This document shows positions 1 to 8,137 of a DNA stretch of 49,553 nucleotides, in pieces (position 1 is the stretch's first letter; the number at the start of each line of letters is the position of its first letter). The notes below the pieces were generated by a model. It was not told where the DNA came from. It did no database searches and worked only from the letters and a program-made list of their open reading frames with translations. The stretch is from NCBI GenBank assembly GCA_043736515.1, contig JAYTCK010000045.1, forward strand, positions 1 through 49,553, given 5' to 3'. Position numbers and translations under genes: made by a program. This stretch comes from MHLP01 sp043736515. GTDB lineage: Bacteria > Patescibacteriota > Minisyncoccia > Phycocordibacterales > UBA6899.

Positions 1-79
1 AAATGAAGATTATCTGAAGAGTACGGGACATAATAGCGGGATAATTGAGTAATTTGTAGTGTATAAACTAACATTATTT

Positions 80-215
80 TCATAAAACGCAAGTCTCCCC
101 CAGCACTCCTCCAGCCAACGTCAGCGACTTGATTTTTGGGATACGCATCGGCTTGGAGATGCTTGCATCATTCTGATGATGCCACTCCAGGATGCCTCCT
201 GTGACCCGGCATCCG
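80..215 (-). ncRNA. candidate structured RNA, leftward
   Basis: No convincing protein gene lies in bases 1-317. Within it, 88-214 is dense in base-pairing potential: GGATGCC (190-196) pairs with GGCATCC (208-214); a 7-bp hairpin pairs 165-171 with 176-182; TGGAG (154-158) pairs with CTCCA (185-189) around it; and CAAGTC (90-95) pairs with GACTTG (126-131). Read leftward, a promoter-like pair lies just upstream (222-249), and the last stem is followed by a short T run. I do not recognise an SRP, tmRNA, 6S or RNase P signature. A 64-codon leftward frame (274-80) overlaps it but resembles no family I know. An inference from structure only. Confidence 0.3.
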
Positions 216-221
216 TTTAGA

Positions 222-249
222 CTAATAGACCAAAAAGCAGGTTGTGTAA
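222..249 (-). promoter_or_regulatory. possible promoter for the structured RNA
   Basis: On the minus strand TTACAC (249-244) and TATTAG (227-222) are 16 bases apart. The expected start near 215 falls at the edge of the GGATGCC hairpin. Weak consensus, so tentative. Confidence 0.25.
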
Positions 250-267
250 TAAGCACAATAAATGTTA

Positions 268-302
268 AAAACAAAAACTCCCACAGGGGGAGTTTTTGTT
301 TT
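268..302 (-). terminator. intrinsic terminator after the Lys/Ala micro-gene
   Basis: Perfect 15-bp stem, 268-282 against 288-302, with a 5-base loop. The core is ACTCCC/GGGAGT and both arms end in A/T runs, so it can act in either direction. It lies 15 bases beyond the stop codon of the leftward micro-gene. Confidence 0.8.
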
Positions 303-317
303 GTGGAAGAAAAGGAT

Positions 318-380
318 TTACGCCTTCTTCTTCTTTGCTGCCTTCTTGGCTACTTTCTTTGCCTTCTTCTTTGCTGCCAT
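318..380 (-). CDS. 20-residue Lys/Ala-rich basic micro-protein
   Basis: A short leftward ORF from ATG (380-378) to TAA (320-318) encodes 20 residues made only of Met, Ala, Lys and one Val: MAAKKKAKKVAKKAAKKKKA. About 60% is lysine. The composition resembles the Lys/Ala tails of histone H1-like and nucleoid-associated proteins, so binding to DNA or RNA is a reasonable guess, not a demonstrated role. Support for a real gene is the strong intrinsic terminator 15 bases past the stop and the repetitive but codon-clean reading frame. There is no Shine-Dalgarno sequence and no clear promoter. It could instead be the remnant 3' end of a longer H1-like gene, but no in-frame upstream start extends it convincingly. 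Confidence 0.5.
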   Translation of the reverse strand: MAAKKKAKKVAKKAAKKKKA

Positions 381-441
381 ATTAGTTGAAGTTAGAGGCT
401 AATAAAGATGATTGCTTCGACCGAGAGCATCATTCAACTGA

Positions 442-507
442 TGCGAGTGTTCTTGATAAAAATTTCATTGCTAGCAACGAACACTCCTATCATCATTATC
501 ACTCGCA
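442..507. repeat. overlapping inverted repeats upstream of the micro-gene
   Basis: GAGTGTTC (445-452) is inverted at 479-486, and TGCGAGTG (442-449) is inverted at 500-507. The two pairings share the same left arm, so only one can form at a time. The region lies upstream of the Lys/Ala micro-gene and contains no ORF I can support. It could be an operator or an RNA switch, or chance. Confidence 0.3.
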
Positions 508-571
508 ACTGTTTTGTACTCAATATGTTTTCAAAGAAACATGTGGATAACTATTTATAAAAAAATATCTT

Positions 572-607
572 ACAAAAAAATAAAAAATATATATTTTATT
601 TTTTTGT
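572..607 (-). terminator. A/T-only hairpin after murB
   Basis: A 14-bp perfect inverted repeat (572-585 and 594-607) starts at the murB stop codon. In the leftward transcript the second arm ends in a seven-base T run. The stem is almost all A-T, so termination strength is uncertain. Confidence 0.5.
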
Positions 608-1632
608 TATATATTTTTAACAAACACTACTTCGGGCTCGAGTGTTATGTGTGTTTCATTGAGTGCACGCTCTTGTATGTGCGCAGCAAAACTTTGTATC
701 TCTTGTGCAGATGCGCCGCCATAGTTGATGAGAACCAATGCTTGTTCGCTCCATGTACCCACATTTCCTTCACGCACGCCACGCATAGAGAGGACGCGAT
801 CAATGATCCACGCAGCGGAAAGCTTCACATTCCCATTTTCGAGGGGATAGTTAGGCGAATCAGGAAAACGCACTAAAAAACTCGCCGCGATTTCTGCAGC
901 AACAATTGGGTTTTTGAAAAAAGACCCGGCGGTACCAAATTTCGTGAGGTCAGGAAATTTGCACCCACGTATCGTAAGTATTGCACTCCGCATATCCGCA
1001 AGTGAGTTTATTGGTTTTATATCCCTCGCATAAGTTTCAATGTCTTTGTACCCAAGCGATAGCGTGCCTTTTTGTGAAAGCAGAAAAGCCACGCGAAGCA
1101 CAATAAGATCTTTGCCTGTGTCGCGTTTAAAAATGCTTTCACGATAGCCGAACTGTACATCTGCTGTAGCGATGCGTCGCACGGTATCCGCTTTTCTGTC
1201 ATACGCTTCGATCCACTCGACCCGTTCGCAAACTTCTACTCCGTACGCACCGATATTCTGCACAACTGACGCACCAACAGAGCCGGGTATTCCCGAAAGA
1301 TTTTCAAGCCCAAACAGTTTATGCTCCACACTCATTGCAACAAAGGTGTCCCACGTTACACCCGCATCGACAACGGCGCACAGTGAATCTCCTTTTGCCT
1401 CCCACAAAATACCTTCACTATGCATGTGGATGACGAGTCCTGAAAAACCCGAATCAGGGATAAGCACATTTGATCCTCCACCGAGCACTAAAAGTGGGAG
1501 TTTATTTTGTTTGGCAAACTGTACTGCCTCTCGTGCGTCTTCGGTGGTAGTAACAGGAACGTAGTAACCAGCAGGTCCACCAACTTTAAGCGTCGTATAA
1601 GGTGCCAGCAAAATGTTTTCTCGCATAATCAT
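607..1632 (-). CDS. murB: UDP-N-acetylenolpyruvoylglucosamine reductase MurB
   Basis: Cytoplasmic FAD enzyme that reduces UDP-GlcNAc-enolpyruvate to UDP-MurNAc with NADPH in peptidoglycan synthesis. The 341 residues match the length of type I MurB (E. coli about 342). Visible signatures are the FAD-binding segment LGGGSNVLIPD (50-60), GIPGSVGA (114-121) with QNIGAYG (125-131), YRESIFK (163-169) with the substrate-binding Arg, AGSFFKNP (235-242) with the proton-donor Ser237, and the C-terminal LEPEVVFV Glu. The ATG at 1632 is preceded by AAAGGA at a short spacing, one of few Shine-Dalgarno sites here; a second ATG lies two codons in. It is a separate unit behind the terminator at 1681-1707. 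Confidence 0.95.
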   Translation of the reverse strand: MIMRENILLAPYTTLKVGGPAGYYVPVTTTEDAREAVQFAKQNKLPLLVLGGGSNVLIPDSGFSGLVIHMHSEGILWEAKGDSLCAVVDAGVTWDTFVAMSVEHKLFGLENLSGIPGSVGASVVQNIGAYGVEVCERVEWIEAYDRKADTVRRIATADVQFGYRESIFKRDTGKDLIVLRVAFLLSQKGTLSLGYKDIETYARDIKPINSLADMRSAILTIRGCKFPDLTKFGTAGSFFKNPIVAAEIAASFLVRFPDSPNYPLENGNVKLSAAWIIDRVLSMRGVREGNVGTWSEQALVLINYGGASAQEIQSFAAHIQERALNETHITLEPEVVFVKNI

Positions 1633-1643
1633 GTTGTCCTTTT

Positions 1644-1672
1644 AATATAGAATGTGCGGCAATGAATGTCGA
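1644..1672 (-). promoter_or_regulatory. murB promoter
   Basis: Minus strand TCGACA (1672-1667), 17-base spacer, TATATT (1649-1644), 11 bases before the murB ATG. The predicted start falls next to or inside the AGGA ribosome-binding site, so the leader would be only a few bases. Confidence 0.55.
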
Positions 1673-1680
1673 ATAAACAA

Positions 1681-1707
1681 AACAACCTCTCAAATTGAGA
1701 GGTTGTT
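1681..1707 (-). terminator. intrinsic terminator after the O-antigen-ligase gene
   Basis: AACAACCTCT (1681-1690) pairs with AGAGGTTGTT (1698-1707) around a 7-base loop. T-rich sequence follows on both strands. It closes the leftward operon ending at 1725 and isolates murB. Confidence 0.85.
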
Positions 1708-1724
1708 TTTTGACTGTCATCAAT

Positions 1725-3911
1725 TTAGTTCGATGCTTGGATCTGCCGGATCAGCTGATCTCCCTGTTCCTTCAAGCTGGCATCCAGGCTAATTCCCTTC
1801 TCGACGGCCTCGATAGCTTTCTGCTTTTGTCCAAGCTGTGCGTATCCGCCGGCAAGCGAAAGGTAATCACGTGCTACAGCCTGACCTTGTGCGATCTTTT
1901 CGTTAAGGATTGCAATCAATTTATCAGAATATCCGCCGATGCCGTATGCGTTTATCACGCGGCTATCAAACGCAGCTGATGATGTTCCTACGATAGCATC
2001 CGCTTCATTGGGCTTCTTCTGATAGATCAGCGCGACAGCGTAGGCAATCTTTGCTTCACCATTTTCTGGGACAAGGTCGTAGGCAATTTTTGCCGTTGCT
2101 TCAGCGTCAGCATAACGCTGCATCGCAACATAGGTCATTGAAAGATCCAGATACGTTGATTGGCGCCTAGGTGAAAGCTCGATCGCTTTTTCAAAATGCG
2201 TGAGTGCCTTGTCATACTGACCAAATCGGGCATAAAACATTGCGGCGAACGACTGTGTGCGCAAATTGTCCGGATCATCCTTAAGCGCAAGATCGAATTG
2301 CTCATTCGCGAGATCATAAAATTGCTGTCGGAGGGGTTCGGGTACTCGAGGATCGAGCGTCTGGAATGAGAGCTGAATGATCTGCTCGCGTGCCTCTCCT
2401 GTCCCAAAGCGATCTGGACTGACCACATCAGCGAGAGTAATCTTCTTGCCACCTTTGCCGTCGTCTACAAGTACACCTTCAGGGCGTATGCCATTGATGA
2501 GTGCGATGTTCGCATTGATATTGCGAATATTGATGAAGTAAATCATACCCACAGTAATGGCGACCACGATAGCTCCGACGATAGCAAAGTCCCCGGGCTC
2601 CATTGCATCATCTTTTTTGTGCTTGTGGGTAACAGCCTTCTCTTTCTCGGGGTTGGGCGCCTCAAGTGTGTGGAGGTATGCGAGCGCTCCAAAGAAGAAG
2701 ATGTAGCTGGTCAGGTTGTCGAACACAAAGATATTGTGAATAAAATACCCCGCGAGCATGCCCGTGAGAATACTTCGTTCAACTACCGTAAAATGGTGCT
2801 TACGCGAAAACCATAGATAGTAGATTGCTGCCCCAAATAGTGAGAGGTACGAAAGTATACCGAGCGCGCCTCCCGCAATCATCCAATCGAAGAATACATT
2901 GTGCGAGCGATCAAACCATGGCTCCTGATTATACATTTGCGGATTGTAGTGTTTGGAGAATACATAGAGGAAATTGTCCTGACCCCAACCCAAGACAGGG
3001 CGCTCTTTAAAACCTTCCCATGACATCTTCCAGATCATAAAGCGGGAATTGGTAGTCTTGTCTGCAAGCGAAATACCTGCCATACGAGAAAGTGTCGGAC
3101 TTGATTGAATGAACTCTGATTGTCTAAATGTGATAAACAGCGCAACGAGTGCGACCATTCCCACCAAACCCCCGATGGCGTATTTTTTAAGGGTTTTGTG
3201 TTCCTTATCGAAAAACGCAATAAGGAGGAGCGTGAGTGTCACACCGCCGACAACGGAAAGAATCGTACCGCGAGTACCGGTGTAGTAGAGAATGACGAGG
3301 TTGAGGGCTGCAGCGACAGGATAGAGCCAATGTAGTCCTTTTTGTTTGGAAGAGCGAAAGTAAAGAAAGATCGCAATGAATGCGTGGAAAAACATGTAAA
3401 TCGCAAGGTAGGTTGAATTGCCGAATGTTGCATCAACGCGGCCATGCATTTCGGTTTTCCCCGCAATTTGCGTAAACGCATAAATGACGACAATGAGCGA
3501 AGCCCCGAGTGATGTTCGCCAAAACCAGTTCCATATTTCTTCAGTGAGCAGTACAGAGCCTGCGATGACAAAGTAAAGAAAGAGGTGCACATGGGTGATA
3601 AGCCCTTCCATGCGCTCGTAATTAGACCAAAAACTGCGATATGGGTTCGCACCGAGAAAATCGGCGAGCGCAATGACACAGAGAAATGTGCCAGCTGCAC
3701 CTAAAATCCAAGAAAACTTCGGACGATACGTCGCATCGAGAAACATAAGAAGCACCCATGCGCCGAGCATTATTTCAACCAAAATACGAAAAGTGAAGTT
3801 CTTGCCCGTAATGAAGGGAAAAAACATCGTCTCTGCAACCAAAAGACAAATAAAAGGCGTGGCAAAGAAACACGCAAGTACAGTAAATCGTAGAATATCA
3901 CGTAATAGCAT
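1725..3911 (-). CDS. O-antigen ligase/Wzy-type membrane protein with C-terminal TPRs
   Basis: An integral membrane protein of 728 residues. The first ~450 hold about ten to twelve hydrophobic segments and Wzy_C-type motifs: YYTGTRGT followed by a membrane helix, and RSHNVFFDW in a large outer loop. Such proteins polymerise or ligate lipid-linked glycans, or attach glycans to surface proteins. After a further helix (~460-480), residues ~560-720 carry TPR helices (for example YARFGQYDKALTHFEKAIELSP). I prefer the ATG at 3911 to a TTG at 3947 because MLLRDILRFTVL is a typical N-terminus for these proteins. It follows the citryl-CoA lyase gene by 37 bases and ends at a terminator. Whether it is polymerase or ligase cannot be read from sequence. 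Confidence 0.85.
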   Translation of the reverse strand: MLLRDILRFTVLACFFATPFICLLVAETMFFPFITGKNFTFRILVEIMLGAWVLLMFLDATYRPKFSWILGAAGTFLCVIALADFLGANPYRSFWSNYERMEGLITHVHLFLYFVIAGSVLLTEEIWNWFWRTSLGASLIVVIYAFTQIAGKTEMHGRVDATFGNSTYLAIYMFFHAFIAIFLYFRSSKQKGLHWLYPVAAALNLVILYYTGTRGTILSVVGGVTLTLLLIAFFDKEHKTLKKYAIGGLVGMVALVALFITFRQSEFIQSSPTLSRMAGISLADKTTNSRFMIWKMSWEGFKERPVLGWGQDNFLYVFSKHYNPQMYNQEPWFDRSHNVFFDWMIAGGALGILSYLSLFGAAIYYLWFSRKHHFTVVERSILTGMLAGYFIHNIFVFDNLTSYIFFFGALAYLHTLEAPNPEKEKAVTHKHKKDDAMEPGDFAIVGAIVVAITVGMIYFINIRNINANIALINGIRPEGVLVDDGKGGKKITLADVVSPDRFGTGEAREQIIQLSFQTLDPRVPEPLRQQFYDLANEQFDLALKDDPDNLRTQSFAAMFYARFGQYDKALTHFEKAIELSPRRQSTYLDLSMTYVAMQRYADAEATAKIAYDLVPENGEAKIAYAVALIYQKKPNEADAIVGTSSAAFDSRVINAYGIGGYSDKLIAILNEKIAQGQAVARDYLSLAGGYAQLGQKQKAIEAVEKGISLDASLKEQGDQLIRQIQASN

Positions 3912-3948
3912 GGGATTTACTATATAGGGTAAATACGATGAGCGCAAA

Positions 3949-4656
3949 TTACATCACTAAGGACGAGTCGAGGCGTTTGTAGCCAGTATTTTGGCTTAGC
4001 TCCTCAAGCGCGTGGGCGCCCATGCCGGCAGTGCGAGCGAAGACGAAGAGCGCTTTGGCGGCAGCGGGTCGCATACCAAATGAAAGCGTGGCAGCAGCAA
4101 ATGCACCGTCTACATTGAGGGGAAGTTTCTTGCCCTTGGACTCATGGAGCGCCGCTTCAATAGCATAGGCTTTCTCAAACGGTGCGAGTGAAACCCCTGA
4201 TGCCTTTGCTTTTGAATAAATGAGCGTGGCGCGGGGATCTTCATCTTTATAGATTCGATGACCGAAGCCGGGGATATTTTTCTTGGCACTCATATATTCC
4301 GCAACTATCTCGCGTGCACCACCTTCTCGGGCGAGCATGTGCGCAGCAGCTTCCCCTGCTCCACCGTGCGCTTCCCCCATGGCGAGCATGCCGGCAGCCA
4401 TCGCAGTGTGAACCGAATTTCCCGAAGCCACACTTATACGCGGCACGTATGCAGAAGGTGTTTCAATGCCATGTTCGGCGGCAGCAACAAGCAGCGTATC
4501 GAGAAGTGCACGCTCGCCAAGAGTGGGCAGCTTTCCGCTGTACAACAAAAAAATAACTTCAGTGAAGGTATGAGTCTTCATCAGCTCTGTCATCTTCACG
4601 CCGTAAATAGTATGTTCCTCCTTTTCAGACTTACTAATCTTTGTTTCAAATTTCAT
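3949..4656 (-). CDS. citryl-CoA lyase (citrate synthase-fold domain of ATP-citrate lyase)
   Basis: Cleaves citryl-CoA to acetyl-CoA and oxaloacetate, completing the ATP-citrate lyase reaction begun by the two upstream proteins. At 235 residues it is far shorter than citrate synthase (~370-430) and matches the stand-alone citryl-CoA lyase size. Key segments are AHGGAGEAA (His97), the citrate synthase signature GFGHRIYKDEDPR (130-142, His133) and LNVDGAFAA (180-188). The NVDG form is the ACLY/CCL variant, where citrate synthases have NVD followed by other residues. It starts 6 bases after the CoA-binding subunit gene. A truncated citrate synthase is the alternative, but the two partners make lyase the better call. 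Confidence 0.82.
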   Translation of the reverse strand: MKFETKISKSEKEEHTIYGVKMTELMKTHTFTEVIFLLYSGKLPTLGERALLDTLLVAAAEHGIETPSAYVPRISVASGNSVHTAMAAGMLAMGEAHGGAGEAAAHMLAREGGAREIVAEYMSAKKNIPGFGHRIYKDEDPRATLIYSKAKASGVSLAPFEKAYAIEAALHESKGKKLPLNVDGAFAAATLSFGMRPAAAKALFVFARTAGMGAHALEELSQNTGYKRLDSSLVM

Positions 4657-4662
4657 AGATGT

Positions 4663-5565
4663 CTACTTACCTGCTAATTTTTTGAGTATATCAACAATGT
4701 CTTCCGGAGTCTGTGCAATGTGTGCACCTGCAGCTTTCAGTGCTGCGATCTTAGTGGACGCCTTACCTTTATCGCCCTCGATGATCGCCCCTGCGTGTCC
4801 GAGTGCCGTCCCCCACGGTAATGACTCCGCAAAGATTCCCGCGATGAGCGCGATAACCGGTTTTGTGATTTCTTTCGCAATAATCGCACTGGCGAGCGTG
4901 TCTTCATATGTCCCTCCCACTTCTCCAAACACGACAATTGCTTTTGTTTCAGGATCTTTTTCAAATAGCAGGGCAATATCGCGAAAGTCGCTTCCAATAA
5001 GCGGGTCCCCTCCGGTACCGATTATGGTGCTTTGTCCGATACCATTTTCCGTGAGCATCCGCGAGATCTCCGCTGTCATCCCCCCGCTCTTTGAGATCAC
5101 CCCAACTGATCCTTTCAAAAAAATCTTATCTGCAAGGCCCGATGAACCAATGCTTCCAATCTTGGAGTTCCCTGGCGAGAGTATCCCCACAGATGACGGC
5201 CCCACAATACGTACGCCGTTGTTTCGAGCGAGTGCAATCAGTCGTGCGACATGCAGTATGGGAACTCGTTCACTCAAAATGTTGATCAGGGGAATATTCG
5301 CCGCAATAGATTCTTCTCCCGCGGCACCAACAAATTTTCCTGGCACGGCGATGAGGGCAGTATTAATCTCAGGAAATTTTTTGACCGCCTCGGCGACCGT
5401 GTTGAAGATGGGAACTCCTTCCGGTGTCACTTCACCTCCCTTTCCTGGAGTAACACCGGCCTCCACCTTGGTTCCGTACGCAAGCATTTCACGAGCAGCA
5501 CGCGAGCCTTCTTTGCCGGTGATGCCCTGTACGACCACCCTGGTATTTTTATTAACGAGAATCAT
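4663..5565 (-). CDS. SucD-like CoA-binding subunit of citryl-CoA synthetase/ATP-citrate lyase
   Basis: 300 residues of the succinyl-CoA synthetase alpha fold. CoA-binding GITGKEGS is at 14-21, SKSGGMTAE at 159-167, and the phosphohistidine loop ALGHAGAIIEGDKGKAS around His257. In this family the histidine carries phosphate from the ATP-grasp partner to the acid substrate before CoA attack. Because the ATP-grasp partner is ACLY-type and a citryl-CoA lyase follows, the substrate is inferred to be citrate, not succinate. The ATG overlaps the upstream stop as ATGA, pointing to translational coupling and equal stoichiometry. Confidence 0.85.
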   Translation of the reverse strand: MILVNKNTRVVVQGITGKEGSRAAREMLAYGTKVEAGVTPGKGGEVTPEGVPIFNTVAEAVKKFPEINTALIAVPGKFVGAAGEESIAANIPLINILSERVPILHVARLIALARNNGVRIVGPSSVGILSPGNSKIGSIGSSGLADKIFLKGSVGVISKSGGMTAEISRMLTENGIGQSTIIGTGGDPLIGSDFRDIALLFEKDPETKAIVVFGEVGGTYEDTLASAIIAKEITKPVIALIAGIFAESLPWGTALGHAGAIIEGDKGKASTKIAALKAAGAHIAQTPEDIVDILKKLAGK

Positions 5566-6620
5566 ATTTGCTCTTTCATAAGTTTCATTAAGCGTACCGC
5601 TGATTCTGCCATAGAAATTTCTGATCCGAACACATGCATGTTATATCCTTCGTTCGCGACAACTTCCATAAGCATTGCTCTCGCCTCTTCTTGTCTCGGG
5701 CCATCACGACGAATCACGATGGGGTAGGTGGGCTTTGGGGTGACCTTGCGCAAACCATCCACGAACCCGGACATTGTTTCAAATATATCTGTAAAGTTTG
5801 CCGTGCCACCGACAACCCATACTCCCTTTAAATTTGGCTGTCCGAGCACGCGCATCGTCAGTTCCTCAACGACCTGCCTCTTCGGGTTTCCTGAATACTC
5901 GACATAGTTTGCGGGCTTTCCACCCGAGCGCATGAGAATGTCGATGTTGAGCATTGATGCTCCGCCCCCTGAGGCGATTACGGCAATGTCTCCGCCAAGT
6001 TCGATAAATGGCCGCTCATTTGTTTCTTTGAGTGCATCATCGTAAATCACTTTTGCATCACCCGCAACAACACTGCCGTCGGCAAACACAAAGAGCGGAT
6101 TGATTTCGGCCATCAGTACTCCCTCTTCACAAAAAAGTTTCCAAAGTTTGTTCACGAGTAGAAAAACATCGTCCGTAATGGGTTCACCAAATGCTTGAGT
6201 GAGCGCTGAATGGGAAAGTCCCGCAAGAATATCAATAGGAATAATTTTTGCATTATGGACACCCGTCCCTCCCCGAGCATTGAGTGCAAGCACGGGAGAA
6301 CGATACGACGTAGAGTACGAAAAACTTACGTACATTTCTGTTTCTGGAACAATCACTTCTTCGGCGAGAAGTAGGGCGGGCAAATATCCGTCAATTGGGA
6401 GCGCAAAAAGCTTTTGTTTTACAGCCACGAATTCTTCGGCGCTTTCAACGAGAACAATCCCCCCTTTTGCTTTTCTGTCACTTGCAGGAACTTGCGACTT
6501 AAGCATGAGCGGGAACGAAAGTGCGGTTTTTTGGGTTTCGGGATGAATTAACTCAAACGCGGGTACTGCAATACCGTATTTTTCAAAAAGCGCCTTCCCT
6601 TCATGTTCGCATATCTTCAT
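5562..6620 (-). CDS. ATP-grasp subunit of ATP-citrate lyase/citryl-CoA synthetase
   Basis: 352 residues of the SucC-like ATP-grasp family. Several segments match ATP-citrate lyase and differ from SucC: EINPLFVFADG (172-182), IASGGGASMLNID (215-227), NYVEYSGNP (238-246), GGTANFTD (271-278), IRRDGPRQEEARAM (303-316) and HVFGSE (329-334). SucC has a GLAMATMD-type stretch where this protein has GGGAS. The role is phosphorylation of the partner histidine and activation of citrate. It begins 24 bases after the MBOAT gene; a TATATA sequence lies 4 bases before the ATG, so an internal promoter is possible but weak. Confidence 0.85.
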   Translation of the reverse strand: MKICEHEGKALFEKYGIAVPAFELIHPETQKTALSFPLMLKSQVPASDRKAKGGIVLVESAEEFVAVKQKLFALPIDGYLPALLLAEEVIVPETEMYVSFSYSTSYRSPVLALNARGGTGVHNAKIIPIDILAGLSHSALTQAFGEPITDDVFLLVNKLWKLFCEEGVLMAEINPLFVFADGSVVAGDAKVIYDDALKETNERPFIELGGDIAVIASGGGASMLNIDILMRSGGKPANYVEYSGNPKRQVVEELTMRVLGQPNLKGVWVVGGTANFTDIFETMSGFVDGLRKVTPKPTYPIVIRRDGPRQEEARAMLMEVVANEGYNMHVFGSEISMAESAVRLMKLMKEQI

Positions 6621-6643
6621 ACTTTATATACAACTCGGCTATA

Positions 6644-8128
6644 TCAGAATTGGAAGTAAATAAATTGCTGGCTTTCAGTTTTTGCAAAAATAATAATGAG
6701 GAGCAGCGCTGTCGCAACCAGGAACCACTGAATGCCGTATCGCGCAAACCGATTTTCTATTGCAAAAATACGACTCACATAATTATGAATGTAGAGATAT
6801 TCGGCGACAAGAAGGAGGCCAATGCCCCCAAGCGCCCAATAAAAATCATAATCTGATTTACCCATAAAAACGTATTCCTGATAAAAGTCTGTGCGACTCA
6901 TGCCTTCCGGGAACGCATCCCACCCCGTAAACATTTGCCCAATGATGTGGAAAGCGCTGCCGATGTTTTCAGCACGAAAAAAGACCCATGTAAGACAGAT
7001 AAGGGTGAACGTCAGAAGCGTTTGGAGGAGTATGACAAACGAGCGGACAAAAACGGACGCGCCATTCATGCTCACGGCAACGCCAAGCTTCTTCATAAGT
7101 GTTTCGAGCACCAGATAACATCCATTGAGCCCGCCCCAAATCACGTATGTCCAATTTGCTCCATGCCAAAGACCGGAAAGAAGAAATGTCACCATGAGAT
7201 TCCAGATATGACGACGCTCTCCCTTTTTACTTCCACCCAGCGGCACATACACATAATCTTTAAACCATGTGGAAAGCGAAATATGCCACCTCCTCCAGAA
7301 CTCACCGACTGAGCGCGAGAAATACGGCTGGCGAAAATTTTCCATAAGTGAAAATCCCATCACGCGTGCGGAGCCAATCGCAATATAGGAGTACCCCGCA
7401 AAATCACAATAGATCTGAAATGCGAAAAAGACGGTGGCGATAACAAAGCTGGGTGCAAGATACTCCAAGGGATGGTCATAAACCTGATCCACAAATGGTG
7501 CGAGATTGTCCGCGATGAAGAGCTTCATAAAAAAACCGTACACCATGAGCCGCAGGCCCTTCCCGATACGCCCAAATTCGACGTTATGCTTCTCGCGAAA
7601 TTGGTGGAGTAGGTTTTGTGGTCGCTCGATGGGACCTGCAACGAGCTGCGGATAGAACATCACATACGTAGCTAGGATGAGAAAGTTCTTCTCTGGCTTC
7701 TGGTTGCCGCGATACACCTCAATGGTATAGCTCAGGCTTTGGAAGACGTGAAATGAGAGACCGATGGGGAGAACGAGTGAAAGTGCTTCAAGCGAATAGT
7801 TCCAGTGCAAAAAGTCAGCGAGTCCGGCGAGGTTGGCGTTAAAAAAATTAAAATACTTAAAAATAAAGAGCGCGCCAACATTCGCAATAATACTTGCAAC
7901 TAAAAATTGTCTCCTTCTCTTGCCCTCTGCATTCGCAATGGCAATTCCCGCAAAGTAATCTACGGTGATCGTAAACGCCAAAATGAGAATGAACGCCGGA
8001 ATGAACGCCATGTAGAAATAGCAGCTCGCAGCAAGGAGCCACAATACGCGGTATCGATACGGCAGCATAAAATACATGGCCGTAACGATGGGGAAAAAGA
8101 TGAGAAAATTAATGGAGTTGAACAGCAT
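6644..8128 (-). CDS. MBOAT-family O-acyltransferase (AlgI/DltB type)
   Basis: A polytopic membrane protein of 494 residues that passes an acyl group, usually acetyl, across the membrane to a glycan. The MBOAT signature is clear: LVAGPIERPQ (~163-172), FQIYCDFAGYSYIAIGSARVMG, EFWRRWHISLSTWFKDYVY (~276-294) and SGLWHGANW with the catalytic His322. The ATG at 8128 is preferred to a TTG at 8134. It follows the SGNH gene by 9 bases; AlgI-like acyltransferases are commonly paired with SGNH/AlgJ/AlgX-type proteins that complete the transfer outside. The product is inferred to O-acetylate a surface polysaccharide. Confidence 0.92.
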   Translation of the reverse strand: MLFNSINFLIFFPIVTAMYFMLPYRYRVLWLLAASCYFYMAFIPAFILILAFTITVDYFAGIAIANAEGKRRRQFLVASIIANVGALFIFKYFNFFNANLAGLADFLHWNYSLEALSLVLPIGLSFHVFQSLSYTIEVYRGNQKPEKNFLILATYVMFYPQLVAGPIERPQNLLHQFREKHNVEFGRIGKGLRLMVYGFFMKLFIADNLAPFVDQVYDHPLEYLAPSFVIATVFFAFQIYCDFAGYSYIAIGSARVMGFSLMENFRQPYFSRSVGEFWRRWHISLSTWFKDYVYVPLGGSKKGERRHIWNLMVTFLLSGLWHGANWTYVIWGGLNGCYLVLETLMKKLGVAVSMNGASVFVRSFVILLQTLLTFTLICLTWVFFRAENIGSAFHIIGQMFTGWDAFPEGMSRTDFYQEYVFMGKSDYDFYWALGGIGLLLVAEYLYIHNYVSRIFAIENRFARYGIQWFLVATALLLIIIFAKTESQQFIYFQF

Positions 8129-8137
8129 AGACAATAA

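Noticed and set aside
80..274. 64-codon leftward ORF at the left edge
   Set aside because: No family resemblance, and it overlaps strong hairpins; the structure explains the region better than a protein.
3912..3947. TTG start extending the O-antigen-ligase protein by 12 residues
   Set aside because: The ATG at 3911 matches the usual N-terminus, and the extra residues look like translated spacer.
4682..5581. 299-codon rightward ORF opposite the SucD-like gene
   Set aside because: Mirror frame of a clear gene; low-complexity Ser/Pro/Ile protein with no motifs.
5562..6620. Succinyl-CoA synthetase as the role of the SucC/D-like pair
   Set aside because: ACLY-type segments and the adjacent citryl-CoA lyase favour citrate; kept only as an alternative.
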